From NCBI GenBank assembly GCA_030142905.1, contig JASJOG010000201.1:1-64000 (forward strand): a stretch of 64,000 nucleotides of DNA, in the 5' to 3' direction. The notes beneath the pieces are model-generated. The model ran no database searches. It was not told the origin of the DNA and saw nothing but the letters and a program-made list of their open reading frames with translations. The position numbers were made by a program, and so were the translations under genes. Source of the stretch: Heliopora coerulea. Taxonomy: Eukaryota > Cnidaria > Anthozoa > Scleralcyonacea > Helioporidae. Positions 35,024 through 46,412 of the stretch are shown in pieces. Position 1 is the first letter of the stretch. Every line of letters begins with the position of its first letter.

Positions 35024-35251
35024 GTGAACTTCCTGGACGTGACTCTCGACCTAAGAACAAACTCTTACAGACCATATCGAAAACCTAATGACAGCCCATT
35101 ATACATCCACACAAGTTCCAACCACCAACCTAACATCACAAAACAACTCCCGCGCAACATCAGCAAAAGAGTAAGCGAAATTTCATCCAGCAAGGAAATC
35201 TTCGATCAGGCAGCACCACAATACAACGACGCCGTGAAAGCCAGCGGATAA
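35024..35251 (+). pseudogene. PLE 2 RT thumb fragment
   Basis: NFLDVTLDLRTNSYRPYRKP with SPLYIHTSSNHQPN follows the RDDGLAAF active site in PLEs, and the frame ends at an early stop (35251). The shift to the GIY-YIG frame occurs before 35319. Confidence 0.75.
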
Positions 35252-35318
35252 AAGAATGAATCAAGTATGAGCCAGAACCGGCAGCCACCAACAAGACACA
35301 TCGAAAACGGAAGATTAT

Positions 35319-35988
35319 TTGGTTCAACCCCCTTACAGCATGAACGTGCAGACAAACATCGCTGGAAAGTTCCTACAATTAATTGACAAACACTTTCCCG
35401 CAGAACACAAACTTCACAAAATATTTAACAGAAACACTGTCAAGGTCAGCTACGGCTGTATGCTAAACACATCCAGCATTATAAAAGCACACAACAGGAA
35501 AATCCTAGAAGGTGAACCCAACAAAACAAGCCCAAAATGCAATTGCAGGAAGAGCAACCCTTGCCCACTCCGAGGAGAATGCCAAACAGAAAACGTTGTC
35601 TACCTGGCACAGGTGACAAACAACAAAAACAATGATCTGAAAAGTTACATCGGCGCAACAGAACGTTCATTTAAAGACAGACTCTACAAGCACAGGAACT
35701 CGCTACGCTACAAGACGAAGGCAACGAGCACGGAACTCTCAAAATACGTATTGGGCCCTGAAGGAGAAAAACACCAACGAAATCAACATCCAATGGTCGA
35801 TCTTGGACAAAGCACCACCCTACAGAAACGGATCAAAAACCTGCCACCTGTGCCTCACCGAAAAATTCCACATAATTAACCGACAAGAATGCGACTTACT
35901 AAACAAAAGAAGCGAAATCCTTTCAAACTGCCGACACAAAAACAAATTCCTTTTAGCAAACTTCAAAGCTAGACCGCCGGACAATTAG
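35319..35988 (+). pseudogene. PLE 2 zinc/GIY-YIG endonuclease
   Basis: CNCRKSNPCPLRGECQ is the Cys-rich linker. NVVYLAQVT and SYIGATERSFKDRLYKHRNS are the GIY-YIG core, which nicks the target DNA. A frameshift at about 35752 moves the C-terminal tail (DKAPPYRNGSKTCHLC, 35803-35988) into another frame. Confidence 0.8.
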
Positions 35989-36056
35989 GAGGCAATGGGC
36001 GAACACGTCATCGCGTGGCCACACTATTAATAGCGATCAATAATTGTTTGTAATCA

Positions 36057-36100
36057 GTCGTCTGATGATTGCCACGGGGCATGAAACACCGTGTAACGAC
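36057..36100 (+). ncRNA. Hammerhead ribozyme (right PLE arm)
   Basis: Complete minimal hammerhead, self-cleaving RNA. Stem I is gtcgt (36057-36061) with acgac (36096-36100), both perfect. The core is ctgatga (36062-36068), stem II is tgcc/ggca with loop acgg, then gaa (36083-36085), a short stem III in acaccgtgt, and A at 36095 as the cleavage nucleotide. All catalytic bases match the consensus. PLEs are known to carry hammerheads in their terminal repeats. Confidence 0.9.
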
Positions 36101-36126
36101 GTAGTTGTTAAATCATAGATTATTAA

Positions 36127-36161
<35 letters not shown>

Positions 36162-36169
36162 CTGTATGT

Positions 36170-38035
36170 GTGATACACATGAGATAGCATACGATTGAAA
36201 TAGTTTCTCATATACAATATGAGTTATACTAACTGAATACTAATGATACTAATCAAATCAGTAACACTTGTGATAGGTGTGATTATATACATTATACTTA
36301 GAATACGAGAGGTGCCTTTACTACAAATGATACGCTTGACACATGTCATACAAGTGATACGGAGGAGTCGTTTAAAGTTAGTGAGACGAGATGCTCAGTA
36401 ACCCAAACCGTAACCTTATTTAACATTCCTTCTATGCAAGACCAATTACTCTCCTGATTACCAACCTAGTCTCTAGCAGAATAAAGTAAAGAGGGCAATG
36501 AATTAATGGAGTAACATTGCATGAAAAATAATTTTTCAGAGCAGCATATAAACTTGCAAACCTCTGTGGAAGCATTCTTTTGTTCAAAATCTATAAACGA
36601 CTTAACCCTTTATAAAGTTGAATTATATTTCATATTGTCATAAAACTAGACGAAACTCGATCGTAGAAACTCGTTGCAGGAACACTAGTTCAATATGCAT
36701 AAAGTAAGACTGAAAAGGAGTTGTGCAGGTCTGTCAGGTACATCATTTTTGTTTGTTGATGCTACATGTCAGGCCAGTAAAAATTCACTGCAAACAAGTA
36801 GTTAAAGCATAAATTTTAAAACAAAGAAGAAGGGATCTACAACCTGTGGGCTGGCTAGTTAGGAATGTATTTAGGAACCAATTTGCCTGAACAAGTTTAA
36901 TCTCACATGGTTCCCACGAGTCACAACAACATGATATGGGTGCGAACAATCGATAGAGGAGATGGCTAAATCGACAAAAATATCCACCGAAATAACTGGT
37001 TCGAACAAAGCAATCTAACCCTCGAAGTAATAATTTTAATTTATTTGTGGGCATCGGGGGATTGACCAATACCAAATCATGAAATAACTCTCATGGCAAC
37101 TAATAGACCTGTGGACAGGAATATGTTTTGTCGAGCGGTAGGAAAAACATTTATCACGCAAAAAAAGAGAAATCATGAGATTATCGGAGAGGCACAACAA
37201 GAGGTTAAAATAGATGGGATTAAAGTTGGAAAGAGCAAGTATGACAAATGAGACATGGTTGATAGCCGGTAGGTATTTTACGGGAAAAAAAAAACAATTC
37301 CAAAAGATCGTTTCTGACACTACTTCCAATTCCATATAAGTTAATAAAACAAACTCAAATATAGCTTTGGGTGATTGGGCAACTTCCGTTGGCCTTGAGG
37401 GACTAAAGAGAGCCAAGGAAGCTCGGCAATGAATAAAATCAATAAAAACATAGTATTGGATGGCCAGTGACGTAAATAGTACATCTCTAGTGGGAGACCT
37501 GAACAGGGTGTTCCGGAATTTTGCGGAGAACATTTAGCACATATTTTATGGAGTTCAACTGGAAAACTTTGGTGGATCATCTTGTACATCAGTCATCAGC
37601 GTATGTAGGGAATTAATTTGGAGTGTGTGCGGGAGTAACCCAGGTTTTCTATGGCAACCGCCCTCCTGATCAGTTGTCGGCCAGACAAAGATGTAATCTT
37701 CAAATGCGATTGTTTAAACGAACCCAGTTGGCATGCAGATAACACCGAATGCCACTGACAACAAAGAAAAGCCACTTTGCCGAAACGTGGTGGTATAAAA
37801 ACTGAACTGCTGTAATTTTTTTTACGAAATTCCCATGGCATTTCTTTGCATTCCTGATGATGTTGAGAAAATATGAAGCAAAATATAAATTGACAATCCG
37901 TTTGCTTTTACTTCTATTTGTTTTTTTAACATTTATTTTCAAATCAATACCCTCTTAAAAATGTTCACATGCAATTTCACTTATGAAATTAATGTGTGAC
38001 GGGTGAATTGTTTAAATTCCATACGTAAATTAAAA
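36170..38035. other. No recognisable gene
   Basis: A 165-codon minus-strand frame at 37036-37533 and shorter frames (37341-37841) show no domain I recognise. The word ccgaaacgtgg at about 37781 resembles PLE 3' ends but no complete ribozyme is visible. Confidence 0.5.
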
Positions 38036-38040
38036 TCTAC

Positions 38041-38975
38041 AACAACAACAACAGTCGTTTTACGGCCGTTTTCTCTGCTTACGCAGGGGTTGGCGGGCGG
38101 CTCCACACAGCAGCCTCCTCCACCTCTCCCTATCCCCCGCATCTTCTCTTTTCAACCCGCATTCTCTCATGTCCCTTTCCACCACCTGGCTCCATGTTAT
38201 CCTCTGCCTTCCCCGTCCTCTCTTACCTTCCACCTCAAACGACATGATCTTTTTCATCCAATCATCATCATCCTTCAGCAGCACATGTCCCAGGCATCTT
38301 ACCTATTCCGTTTCACGGTATCAGACACTGACTCAATCCCCATTCTTTCCCTCAGCTCTGCACTCGGCACTCTATCCCTCAGTGATACACCACACATCCA
38401 TCTCACCATCCTCATCTCCGTACGTTCCAATCTCCAACTCTGCTCCGCTGTCATGGCCCACGTTTCGCTTACATATACCATAGCACTCCTCACACATATC
38501 ACATACAGCTTCCCCTTCAGTTTAGGTGACACTTCCTTCCTAGTCAAGATCCCTGATAACTCCTTCAACTTCCTCCACGCACAACTCACTCTTGCCACAG
38601 ATGCAGAATTCACTCTTTCACCCCCATTCAGCTAATCACCCAGGTAACACAACTTTTCTCCATTATCTAAGTGAACGCCATTTCCCAGATCCAAGCTTTC
38701 CTCCACATTCCCATCCTCTTCATCACCTACTCTTTCACACATGTTGCATACAAACATATCTTCAACTCTAACCTGGAGAGCCCTTCACACCTGAGCATCG
38801 CTTGTGTACCCATCCACTGCATCCCATACATTTGATAGAATTGCTCCCTACACCCTTTCCACATACAGTACATGGCCACTTCCCCAGTCTTTCAACATCA
38901 CCACAATTCTTCCCTGACACCATCACCTTTGTTTTACCAATGTTCATCTTCAACCCTTTCGCCTTAGTGAAATTA
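38041..38975 (-). pseudogene. LINE 3' fragment with Cys/His finger
   Basis: On the minus strand GLKMNIGKTKVMVSGKNCGD is the post-active-site RT motif of jockey/CR1-like LINEs. It is followed by a zinc-finger-like CTVCGKGVGSNSIKCMGCSG with WVHKRCSG, then LKGKLYVICVRSAMVYVSET, ERTEMRMVRWMCG and a C-terminal ITWSQVVERDMRECGLKRED. The 3' end is (TTG)n at 38041. The finger after the RT domain is known from LINEs in cnidarians and other invertebrates. Several frame breaks; truncated at the 5' side. Confidence 0.8.
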
Positions 38976-38984
38976 ATTTTCATT

Positions 38985-39200
38985 TGCGAATGTTCCATTT
39001 CAAATGTGAAATATATGTGTCTTAAACCAGGCTTTCACATGTGAAATTTTGAACCAGTTCATTTCACACGTGATTTAGGAATTTCATGCATTTCACTAGC
39101 AAAAATGCGTGTTCACGTTTCATATATGAAACGAACATTTCATTGGTGAGAATGTTCCAATTCCACATGTTTTTCACATGTGAAATGACATGTGAAATTT
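38985..39200. repeat. Array of ttcacatgtgaaa-like palindromic words
   Basis: tttcacatgtgaaat and close variants (ttcacacgtg, tttcatatatgaaa) occur about six times on each side of the LINE; weaker ones also lie at 37970-37995. Each word is self-complementary. The LINE seems to have landed in this AT-rich tract. Confidence 0.6.
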
Positions 39201-39892
39201 TCGTAAGAGCCAATATTAATAGAATTGAGTCTTGATCTGATTTTTAAAAAATGTCATTCTTAATATTTAACTAACAAAAAGGAATTTGACACAACTGATG
39301 CTTGTATGATCATACCAGTACATTGCTTGTAAAAAATTTATATCAGAGGAAGGAAATTTTCAAGTGTAAGTATTTTATAATTTCCGATATTTATGAGTGT
39401 TAGAATCAAATATTAATATTGACACTTGATACTTCCCTATGCCAATTATTCGGTATTTGATAAGAACAGGTATTTTTCAATTAAACGACATTGACTTAGT
39501 CCGGAAATTTGCGAAGAAAGTTGGTGACCATGTGAAAAGTTAAACATTCATCGGAGTGTCTAATAAACGATAGTACGATATCAACAATTGAAAGTCAGTG
39601 ATAGGGAGAAAGAAATCCATGTTACAGCCGGAACGTTAAAGATTATCGCAACGTTGAGCAATCTTTATCTTCTTCACCTGGCTAAGAAGGTACTTCCTGA
39701 ATGTTCGAAATGTTTTACGTTCCTTTTCACATCTAAACGGCATCAGGAAGTAAAGTTAAGTGTTTCGGCAATCGAGATACTAGGCGGAAATCGAAGTCTT
39801 GTAATAAAGATTATAGCCCAGCAAATAATTTTGAAGAAGCCCATATCCCAGATAAACATAACAGGATACTTTGAAAGATACTTTAATGAGGA

Positions 39893-39931
39893 ACTAACGT
39901 TTCGTCACTTTACAAGCAACATCATCAGAGT
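39893..39931 (-). ncRNA. Hammerhead-like motif (left arm)
   Basis: Mirror image of the motif at 43071-43109, with the same CUGAUGA core and GAAAC. Confidence 0.5.
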
Positions 39932-40063
39932 GTCTATTTACATGAAAATTTTCGGCTTAAATAACCTACACGATACAAAAATAGAGGTGAGAGAAGGAGA
40001 GAATGATGAATGAGGTGTCATAACAGGGATTAAATAGGAGGAGAAAAGAAAAGAAAAACATAA

Positions 40064-41047
40064 TTAGAATAACATGAGAGGAAATGACCTTATATTTACG
40101 TTGAGAGAGGGATTTATTTTTGCAATCAACAAACTTTCTCGAATGAGAGTATCTAATTTTGAACGGCCACTAGCTAAAACTGAGAAATCGTCAAAAGAAA
40201 TTGGGAGTCCAGTTTCTCTTTTATGTGCTAAAATGCTAGACGAAGAAGATGGGTGAGAGATCTCATTTCCTGTGTATGCCGAAATGCTCATGTGTTCACA
40301 GATCCTAGTGTGTAAGTTTCGGGTTGTTTCACCCAAATACAACGCGGAGCAGCGTTGGCACGTAAATTTGTAAATAACATTGGATCTTAAGCGCATGGGA
40401 ATTCGGTCTTTGAAACGGAAAAAGTGTGAAAAACGGCAAACTGGTCGAAATATTACTCGGAGGTCAATGAGTGGATGGGCCGATGATATCAACCTCAAAA
40501 GCTGTTGGCCAATTTTGAGGCCGTGACTACCAGTAAAAGGCAGTGCCATGGATAACTGTAATTTAGGTGCTGTGAGAGGTTTAATAAGTGTGTCGGAAAC
40601 TTTATTTATAAACGAGCAAATACGATAGTCTATAAATCGTTGCAGATAACCATTTTCAAGTAACAGGCTCTTAAATTTTGCAAGTTCTTCTTGAAAAATC
40701 GAATACGACGAACATATATTCAAATATCGAAATAAAATAGTGTAGATTAGACCTTTGTTGTAAATAACAGGCAAAAAGCTCTCGAAATTTGTTAAGAGGT
40801 CGATAAATGTTGGTTTTCGATAAACAGAGGTGATAAATGAGTCATTAGATCGAGAAATAGTGATGTCAAGAAAGGGTAGCGTTTTGTTGGACTCCACTTC
40901 ACAGGTGAAGTTAATGTTGGGATGCTGTGAGTTTAAATAATTTAGAAAAGGTTCGATTTGCTCATGAGATTTAAATAAAATAAAAGAATCATCAACATAA
41001 CGTCTATAAAAAAGCGGTTTGAAATCAGTGGACAGTTTTTTAGCCAA
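40064..41047 (-). pseudogene. PLE 3 RT (YVDD) and GIY-YIG, left arm
   Basis: A 327-codon open frame: LFYRRYVDDSFILF (catalytic YVDD), LPFLDITISRSNDSF (thumb), then YKFTCQRCSALYLGETTRN and LHTRICEHM (GIY-YIG), ending at 40064. A one-base shift at about 41031 separates it from the palm motif A frame (40942-41310: MASFDVTSLFTDIPLDETIQ). The right arm carries the same shift. Confidence 0.88.
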
Positions 41048-41310
41048 ATTTTCTCATGGTGTGATAAAAATATGTTGGCAAAAAGTGGGCCGAGCAGTGA
41101 GCCCATGGCGACGCCATCGATTTGGTCGTAAAGTTTACCATTGAAAAAGAAATGACAATCCTTAACTGTTAAATTTAAGAGGTCTTTTAGTTCTTTCTGC
41201 GAAAAGCCTTGGAAAAGACGGTTGGTAGAAAATAGCTGGTCAAGAATAATCTGTATGGTTTCATCAAGAGGAATATCAGTAAATAAAGACGTAACATCAA
41301 AACTGGCCAT
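40942..41310 (-). pseudogene. PLE 3 RT N-terminal frame, left arm
   Basis: Carries MASFDVTSLFTDIPLDETIQ (RT motif A) and DQIDGVAMGSLLGPLFANIF (motif B). It runs out of frame into LISNRFFIDVML before the YVDD motif. Confidence 0.85.
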
Positions 41311-41439
41311 AACTAAATCGTCGGTATTAAGGTCTAACGATAACAGTTCTTGAATAAAGGAAAACGAATTAATAATTACGTAAGAACTTAAAGAAATAGG
41401 ATGGAGAAGTGGAACTAGAAACTTAGCTAGGTTAAATGA

Positions 41440-42060
41440 ATGAGTTCCTATTGCCGAGAGATTTCAACCACAGGATTTCAACCAGGTATATTATATGGAC
41501 TGCCAAAGATTCATAAAGCTAAAGTACCACTTCGACCTATTCTCTCAGCAATAGGAACTCATTCATTTAACCTAGCTAAGTTTCTAGTTCCACTTCTCCA
41601 TCCTATTTCTTTAAGTTCTTACGTAATTATTAATTCGTTTTCCTTTATTCAAGAACTGTTATCGTTAGACCTTAATACCGACGATTTAGTTATGGCCAGT
41701 TTTGATGTTACGTCTTTATTTACTGATATTCTTCTTGATGAAACCATACAGATTATTCTTGACCAGCTATTTTCTACCAACCGTCTTTTCCAAGGCTTTT
41801 CGCAGAAAGAACTAAAAGACCTCTTAAATTTAACAGTTAAGGATTGTCATTTCTTTTTCAATGGTAAACTTTACGACCAAATCGATGGCGTCGCCATGGG
41901 CTCACTGCTCGGCCCACTTTTTGCCAACATATTTTTATCACACCATGAGAAAATTTGGCTAAAAAACTGTCCACTGATTTCAAACCGCTTTTTTATAGAC
42001 GTTATGTTGATGATTCTTTTATTTTATTTAAATCTCATGAGCAAATCGAACCTTTTCTAA
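41440..42060 (+). pseudogene. PLE 3 RT N-terminal frame, right arm
   Basis: Begins with GILYGLPKIHKAKVPLRPI (RT fingers motif) encoded partly in the 81-bp centre, so the right copy is longer at its 5' end than the left. It continues with motif A and B identical to the left arm except a Leu for a Pro in FTDILLDE, and ends out of frame at 42060. Confidence 0.87.
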
Positions 42061-42938
42061 ATTATTTAAACTCACAGCATCCCAACATTAACTTCACCTG
42101 TGAAGTGGAGTCCAACAAAACGCTACCCTTTCTTGACATCACTATTTCTCGATCTAATGACTCATTTATCACCTCTGTTTATCGAAAACCAACATTTATC
42201 GACCTCTTAACAAATTTCGAGAGCTTTTTGCCTGTTATTTACAACAAAGGTCTAATCTACACTATTTTATTTCGATATTTGAATATATGTTCGTCGTATT
42301 CGATTTTTCAAGAAGAACTTGCAAAATTTAAGAGCCTGTTACTTGAAAATGGTTATCTGCAACGATTTATAGACTATCGTATTTGCTCGTTTATAAATAA
42401 AGTTTCCGACACACTTATTAAACCTCTCACAGCACCTAAATTACAGTTATCCATGGCACTGCCTTTTACTGGTAGTCACGGCCTCAAAATTGGCCAACAG
42501 CTTTTGAGGTTGATATCATCGGCCCATCCACTCATTGACCTCCGAGTAATATTTCGACCAGTTTGCCGTTTTTCACACTTTTTCCGTTTCAAAGACCGAA
42601 TTCCCATGCGCTTAAGATCCAATGTTATTTACAAATTTACGTGCCAACGCTGCTCCGCGTTGTATTTGGGTGAAACAACCCGAAACTTACACACTAGGAT
42701 CTGTGAACACATGAGCATTTCGGCATACACAGGAAATGAGATCTCTCACCCATCTTCTTCGTCTAGCATTTTAGCACATAAAAGAGAAACTGGACTCCCA
42801 ATTTCTTTTGACGATTTCTCAGTTTTAGCTAGTGGCCGTTCAAAATTAGATACTCTCATTCGAGAAAGTTTGTTGATTGCAAAAATAAATCCCTCTCTCA
42901 ACGTAAATATAAGGTCATTTCCTCTCATGTTATTCTAA
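41955..42938 (+). pseudogene. PLE 3 RT (YVDD) and GIY-YIG, right arm
   Basis: Same 327-residue protein as 40064-41047: RRYVDDSFILF, LPFLDIT, CQRCSALYLGETTRN, RICEHM. It is separated by a one-base shift at about 41971 from the frame with motif A. Confidence 0.9.
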
Positions 42939-43070
42939 TTATGTTTTTCTTTTCTTTTCTCCTCCTATTTAATCCCTGTTATGACACCTCATTCATCATT
43001 CTCTCCTTCTCTCACCTCTATTTTTGTATCGTGTAGGTTATTTAAGCCGAAAATTTTCATGTAAATAGAC

Positions 43071-43109
43071 ACTCTGATGATGTTGCTTGTAAAGTGACGA
43101 AACGTTAGT
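43071..43109 (+). ncRNA. Hammerhead-like motif (right arm)
   Basis: ctgatga at 43074-43080 and gaaac at 43099-43103, with gttgc and gtgac forming a 5-bp stem II with two wobble pairs. Stem III is a 4-base acgt and stem I has only 3 bp visible (act/agt), so if it works it probably does so as a dimer, as suggested for some PLE hammerheads. Confidence 0.55.
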
Positions 43110-43199
43110 TCCTCATTAAAGTATCTTTCAAAGTATCCTGTTATGTTTATCTGGGATATGGGCTTCTTCAAAGTTAAGTGTGTTGAAAAGTTCAACTCA

Positions 43200-45560
43200 T
43201 TTTCCTTTCTTTGTACTCGTCCTGGGGAGTGCGCCCACCGGGAATGAGTTAACTAATAAGGTCAAATTCAAAGTAGGAAGTTTTTGTTCTGATTATAAAC
43301 TAACTCAGTCAAGCATTTGCATTCTCTCGCAGTGAAGATCCAAGATTTATTAGTAAATCACAGTGTTTGGCGTGGAATTGTAATATGGAAGTAAGAAATA
43401 TAAAATTTCAATGTTAATTAGACTGACAACGTCCATTTTCCCGAAATGAGGAAGGATAAAATTCCAAGTCGGTTAACGTGATCAAGAGAAAACCAAAGCG
43501 AATCTAAGATGAAATTTTGCCTTAGTCTTTATTGTTTTGATAGTTACTATAGTTTCTACTTGTGTATGAACTTGTCAGAGAGAAACTTATCGGAGAGAAA
43601 CCATAGTGTTTCGGCGCTGAATGATTTCGATTTTCGTGTGTGTTTAATACTGCATGGTAACATGCCTATCTTCGATTATTGTTGGAATATCTACCCAAAA
43701 GATGGCTTAGTCTTGTAGCTCGTCAGATATAGATGGGTAGAAATCAATGATATCGTGCGAAGGTTAGAATATAGTCTTTGCTGTTGTCCTTGACCTAGTT
43801 ATGCCATTCAATTGCTCTCTGTGAAATCCTCCACTTGTTTACTTTTGGTGAGGTGTTTGATGTTTACGTCGATGCCGTCTAAAAAAACTTTGCCGACCTT
43901 ACCTGATTCACTATTTACGGTGTTTATTTAGTCTGCACCTTCTTGCAATTGTTTCCTATCTGTTGCCAATGGATAGGTTGGTGGCAATTCCTTTCATTTC
44001 GTTGTACATGACTGCTACGAGTTGGCCATCTCCTAATTTTCAGGTTTCTGTCACGTCATTTCTCAGTGGTTTGTTTTTATGCGTCTAGAGTGGTTTCATA
44101 GATATTTTTTTTGTTTTGTCAGAAAATATGAAAACGTTCTGTCAGTAGTTATGTAATTTTATTTAAGTCGTTGGAAAAAGAACTTTGGAATTAGTCGTTG
44201 ACTTTTCGAAATTGTATATATTCGATCATTTGTACATGATCATCTACGAATGGTTTCATATCATTGATCTGTGGCGGAGCTTTTTCAATTTTAATCCAAA
44301 TTCATTTTTTTAATTTCTTTTACCGTGCTCGAAGAAGTAGTTTTCGCATCTCATTTGTCTGATAACATTATCTATTTTGTGTATCATTCTTCTCTTATAA
44401 ATATCTCTTGTTGGCAATACGATATCTTTCAAAAAGTAATCGAATCTAAATTTCCTTGAAGTTTAATTTACCCAGATTCCAGCCGACAATTGGAAACCAG
44501 GTGCAAGATATTCATATACAAAAACAGACAAAATATTTGCCATACGCAACAGAGTGCTTTATAAGGTGGGGAACACATAGTTAAGAAATGTCGCTTAAAG
44601 GTCTTTGATTGCAATGGTCGAGGGGACTATAGTCGATAAAAAAAGAAAGTACTTTGTTTTTCCTAAGCCGAATTACTGATTGATAAAAAAGTTTCGTCAT
44701 TCGATTTAAAAAGCCTCCAACAAAGTTACTGAGTTGGTAGCATGTTCACAAATAACTAATAAAGTAGGCAAAATCAAGATAACAAAGCAGTAACCGAAAG
44801 AACCACCAGTAGAATACATTTTTGTAAGCCAAAAGACAATATGAAGAAAAAGGATACACCCATAAATACCGAAAAGCAGCCACATATGTAATATATTATA
44901 ATAATATATTATAATAATATATTATAATAATATATTATAATAACATATTAAATATGTATTTTTTAGGAATGGCCAAAACGTCTGCTTTCATAGTTGTAGG
45001 GACTAAAGCCTAAACTCCCGCTTATGTGCCCTGTGTTGGGTTTGAAATTTTGTAAATCTGTAACGTTCTTTCAACAAAAGATTAATTCAAACCTGGATTA
45101 GAGAATTTCCTCGTGAATAAAATATCAAATCCCTCCTGGTCTTCACAGATGAACCACTGATAAACGTTAACGAGTTATCGTTTGCTCAATTTACATTTGT
45201 TAAGTTTTTAAATCTTTTACATTGAACATGGCTTGCTTTGGTTAGTTCTTCTGTATTGAAAATTTGTTTATGACATTCTTAACTGTGGAGACTCCAAAAA
45301 GGGGTGTAAACATGAAACGAAAATTACGATAGTTTGTTTTAAAAGAAGTTTCAAAATGACAGAGAACCGTGTTTACTACTCTTTTGTACCTCAGTTCTGA
45401 AGATATTTAGATAAGTAGAATAGCAAGCAACTCTTGTCTGATCTGTAGGTGATCTCTCCATGAATAGCTACATCATGTGGCACACCCAGAGTAAAATAAA
45501 TAAGTTTTGGAACGCCAAATGCGGATGGTAAAGGTTTAGGGCACATAATATTTTAATCCT
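43200..45560. other. No recognisable gene
   Basis: AT-rich. Only short frames, none with a domain. Confidence 0.55.
44890..44942. repeat. 13-bp AT repeat, four units
   Basis: The unit aatatattataat is repeated four times, with a partial end at aacatatt. Confidence 0.9.
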
Positions 45561-45580
45561 GTGCTGGCCGACCCTCGAAG

Positions 45581-45874
45581 CAGAGGCGTAGTATATCAGG
45601 GGGTTATAGGGGGGAGTTCCGTCCTCCACAGATTTCAAGGGCGAAAATATCTAGAGCATCAAATTTCGAGCAAAATTTGGTTCGGTCAGTTAGAACAAAA
45701 TCCGTTTTGGTTACTGGTTCATCTTTTAATTTATGTGTTGGGGCAGACGGGGCGAGGCTTCATCTTACATGGCCTGAATGCGTGTCAAATTAATTTCGGG
45801 AAATTTTTTAAGAGGTACAATATTCCGGCAAAATTAAGCTGGACACCCCCAATCTGCTTCAACGACGCCTCTCG
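45581..45874. mobile_element. MITE with GAGGCGTCG-type ends
   Basis: The left end cagaggcgtagtatatcagg and the right end, read on the other strand, agaggcgtcgttgaagcag share GAGGCGT and a following G-run (ggggg). It is 294 bp with no coding frame of note. Similar gaggcgta ends are seen in non-autonomous DNA elements. Confidence 0.5.
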
Positions 45875-46412
45875 TCGACGACTAAGATCGTCTGGGGTTA
45901 GCCAAGGGAAACAAATAAGTTACCAAATGACGGTTTTGTTGGTAACTAGTTAACAAAGCTGTACGCAGTATAAGAGTTAAGTAAGCTCAGTTTTGGTTGA
46001 TTAAAACTATGATTCTATTTGTTTGAATGCAGATAGGATTGAAATGCTTATATGGGTCTAGCCTGCGGTGCAGACGCTTGTGCAGTTCCTGTTAACTCTT
46101 TAACTCCTGAATTTTGTTCCTTTTGTTCTTTGTTCTCCCTTTGTTTTTCCTTTGTTCACTCAATGGTTCTTTTGTTTTATGCCGGGTTATTTTGACCCCT
46201 ATTCGTACTTAAAGAGTTAAGCTTGATGTCAAGTTAAGAATGTTGGAATCCTACGTGATTGGTTGATTGTTAATTTATTTGAGATAATGTTAATAATGAG
46301 GAATTAGCTTCCTGCAATTAACAAGGCTTTTGCCGCCGATGCAAAGCTCGATGGCGAATGTTTTCAAGATGCAGTACGACTTGTTTGTATTTCGACTCGT
46401 TATCAAGTTTTG

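Larger units (their letters stand above)
34509..36130 (+). mobile_element. Penelope-like element 2 with inverted ends
   Basis: The core reads GLYRDDGLAAFHN (RT active site) at about 34890, NFLDVTLDLRTNSYRPY (35024-35251), then, from 35319, CNCRKSNPCPL and SYIGATERSFKDRLYKHRNS, the GIY-YIG endonuclease, and the tail DKAPPYRNGSKTCHLC to 35988. About 324 bp at each end (34509-34832 and 35807-36130) are inverted copies of one another, the left arm being an inverted copy of the 3' end including coding sequence. Each arm has a hammerhead. Stops and shifts at about 34950, 35250 and 35752 break it. It sits in a (TA)n tract. Confidence 0.85.
39752..43181. mobile_element. Palindromic pair of Penelope-like elements
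   Basis: Two PLE copies lie back to back. The left one reads on the minus strand and the right one on the plus strand; their inverted arms are 39830-41460 and 41542-43172, mirror positions summing to 83002. The arms are nearly identical: each encodes the same 327-residue protein, and I saw one amino-acid difference in the overlapping RT part. The two are separated by only 81 bp, which belong to the right copy. The whole unit is flanked by the 12-bp direct repeat aaagttaagtgt (39752-39763 and 43170-43181), so it may have inserted as one piece. Confidence 0.85.

Noticed and set aside
37036..37533. 165-codon frame rich in Phe and Leu, considered as a receptor gene
   Set aside because: No consistent transmembrane pattern or family motif, and adjacent frames are also open in this AT-rich stretch.
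42746..42928. 60-codon minus-strand frame identical to one at 40074-40256
   Set aside because: Antisense shadow of the PLE 3 protein in each palindrome arm.
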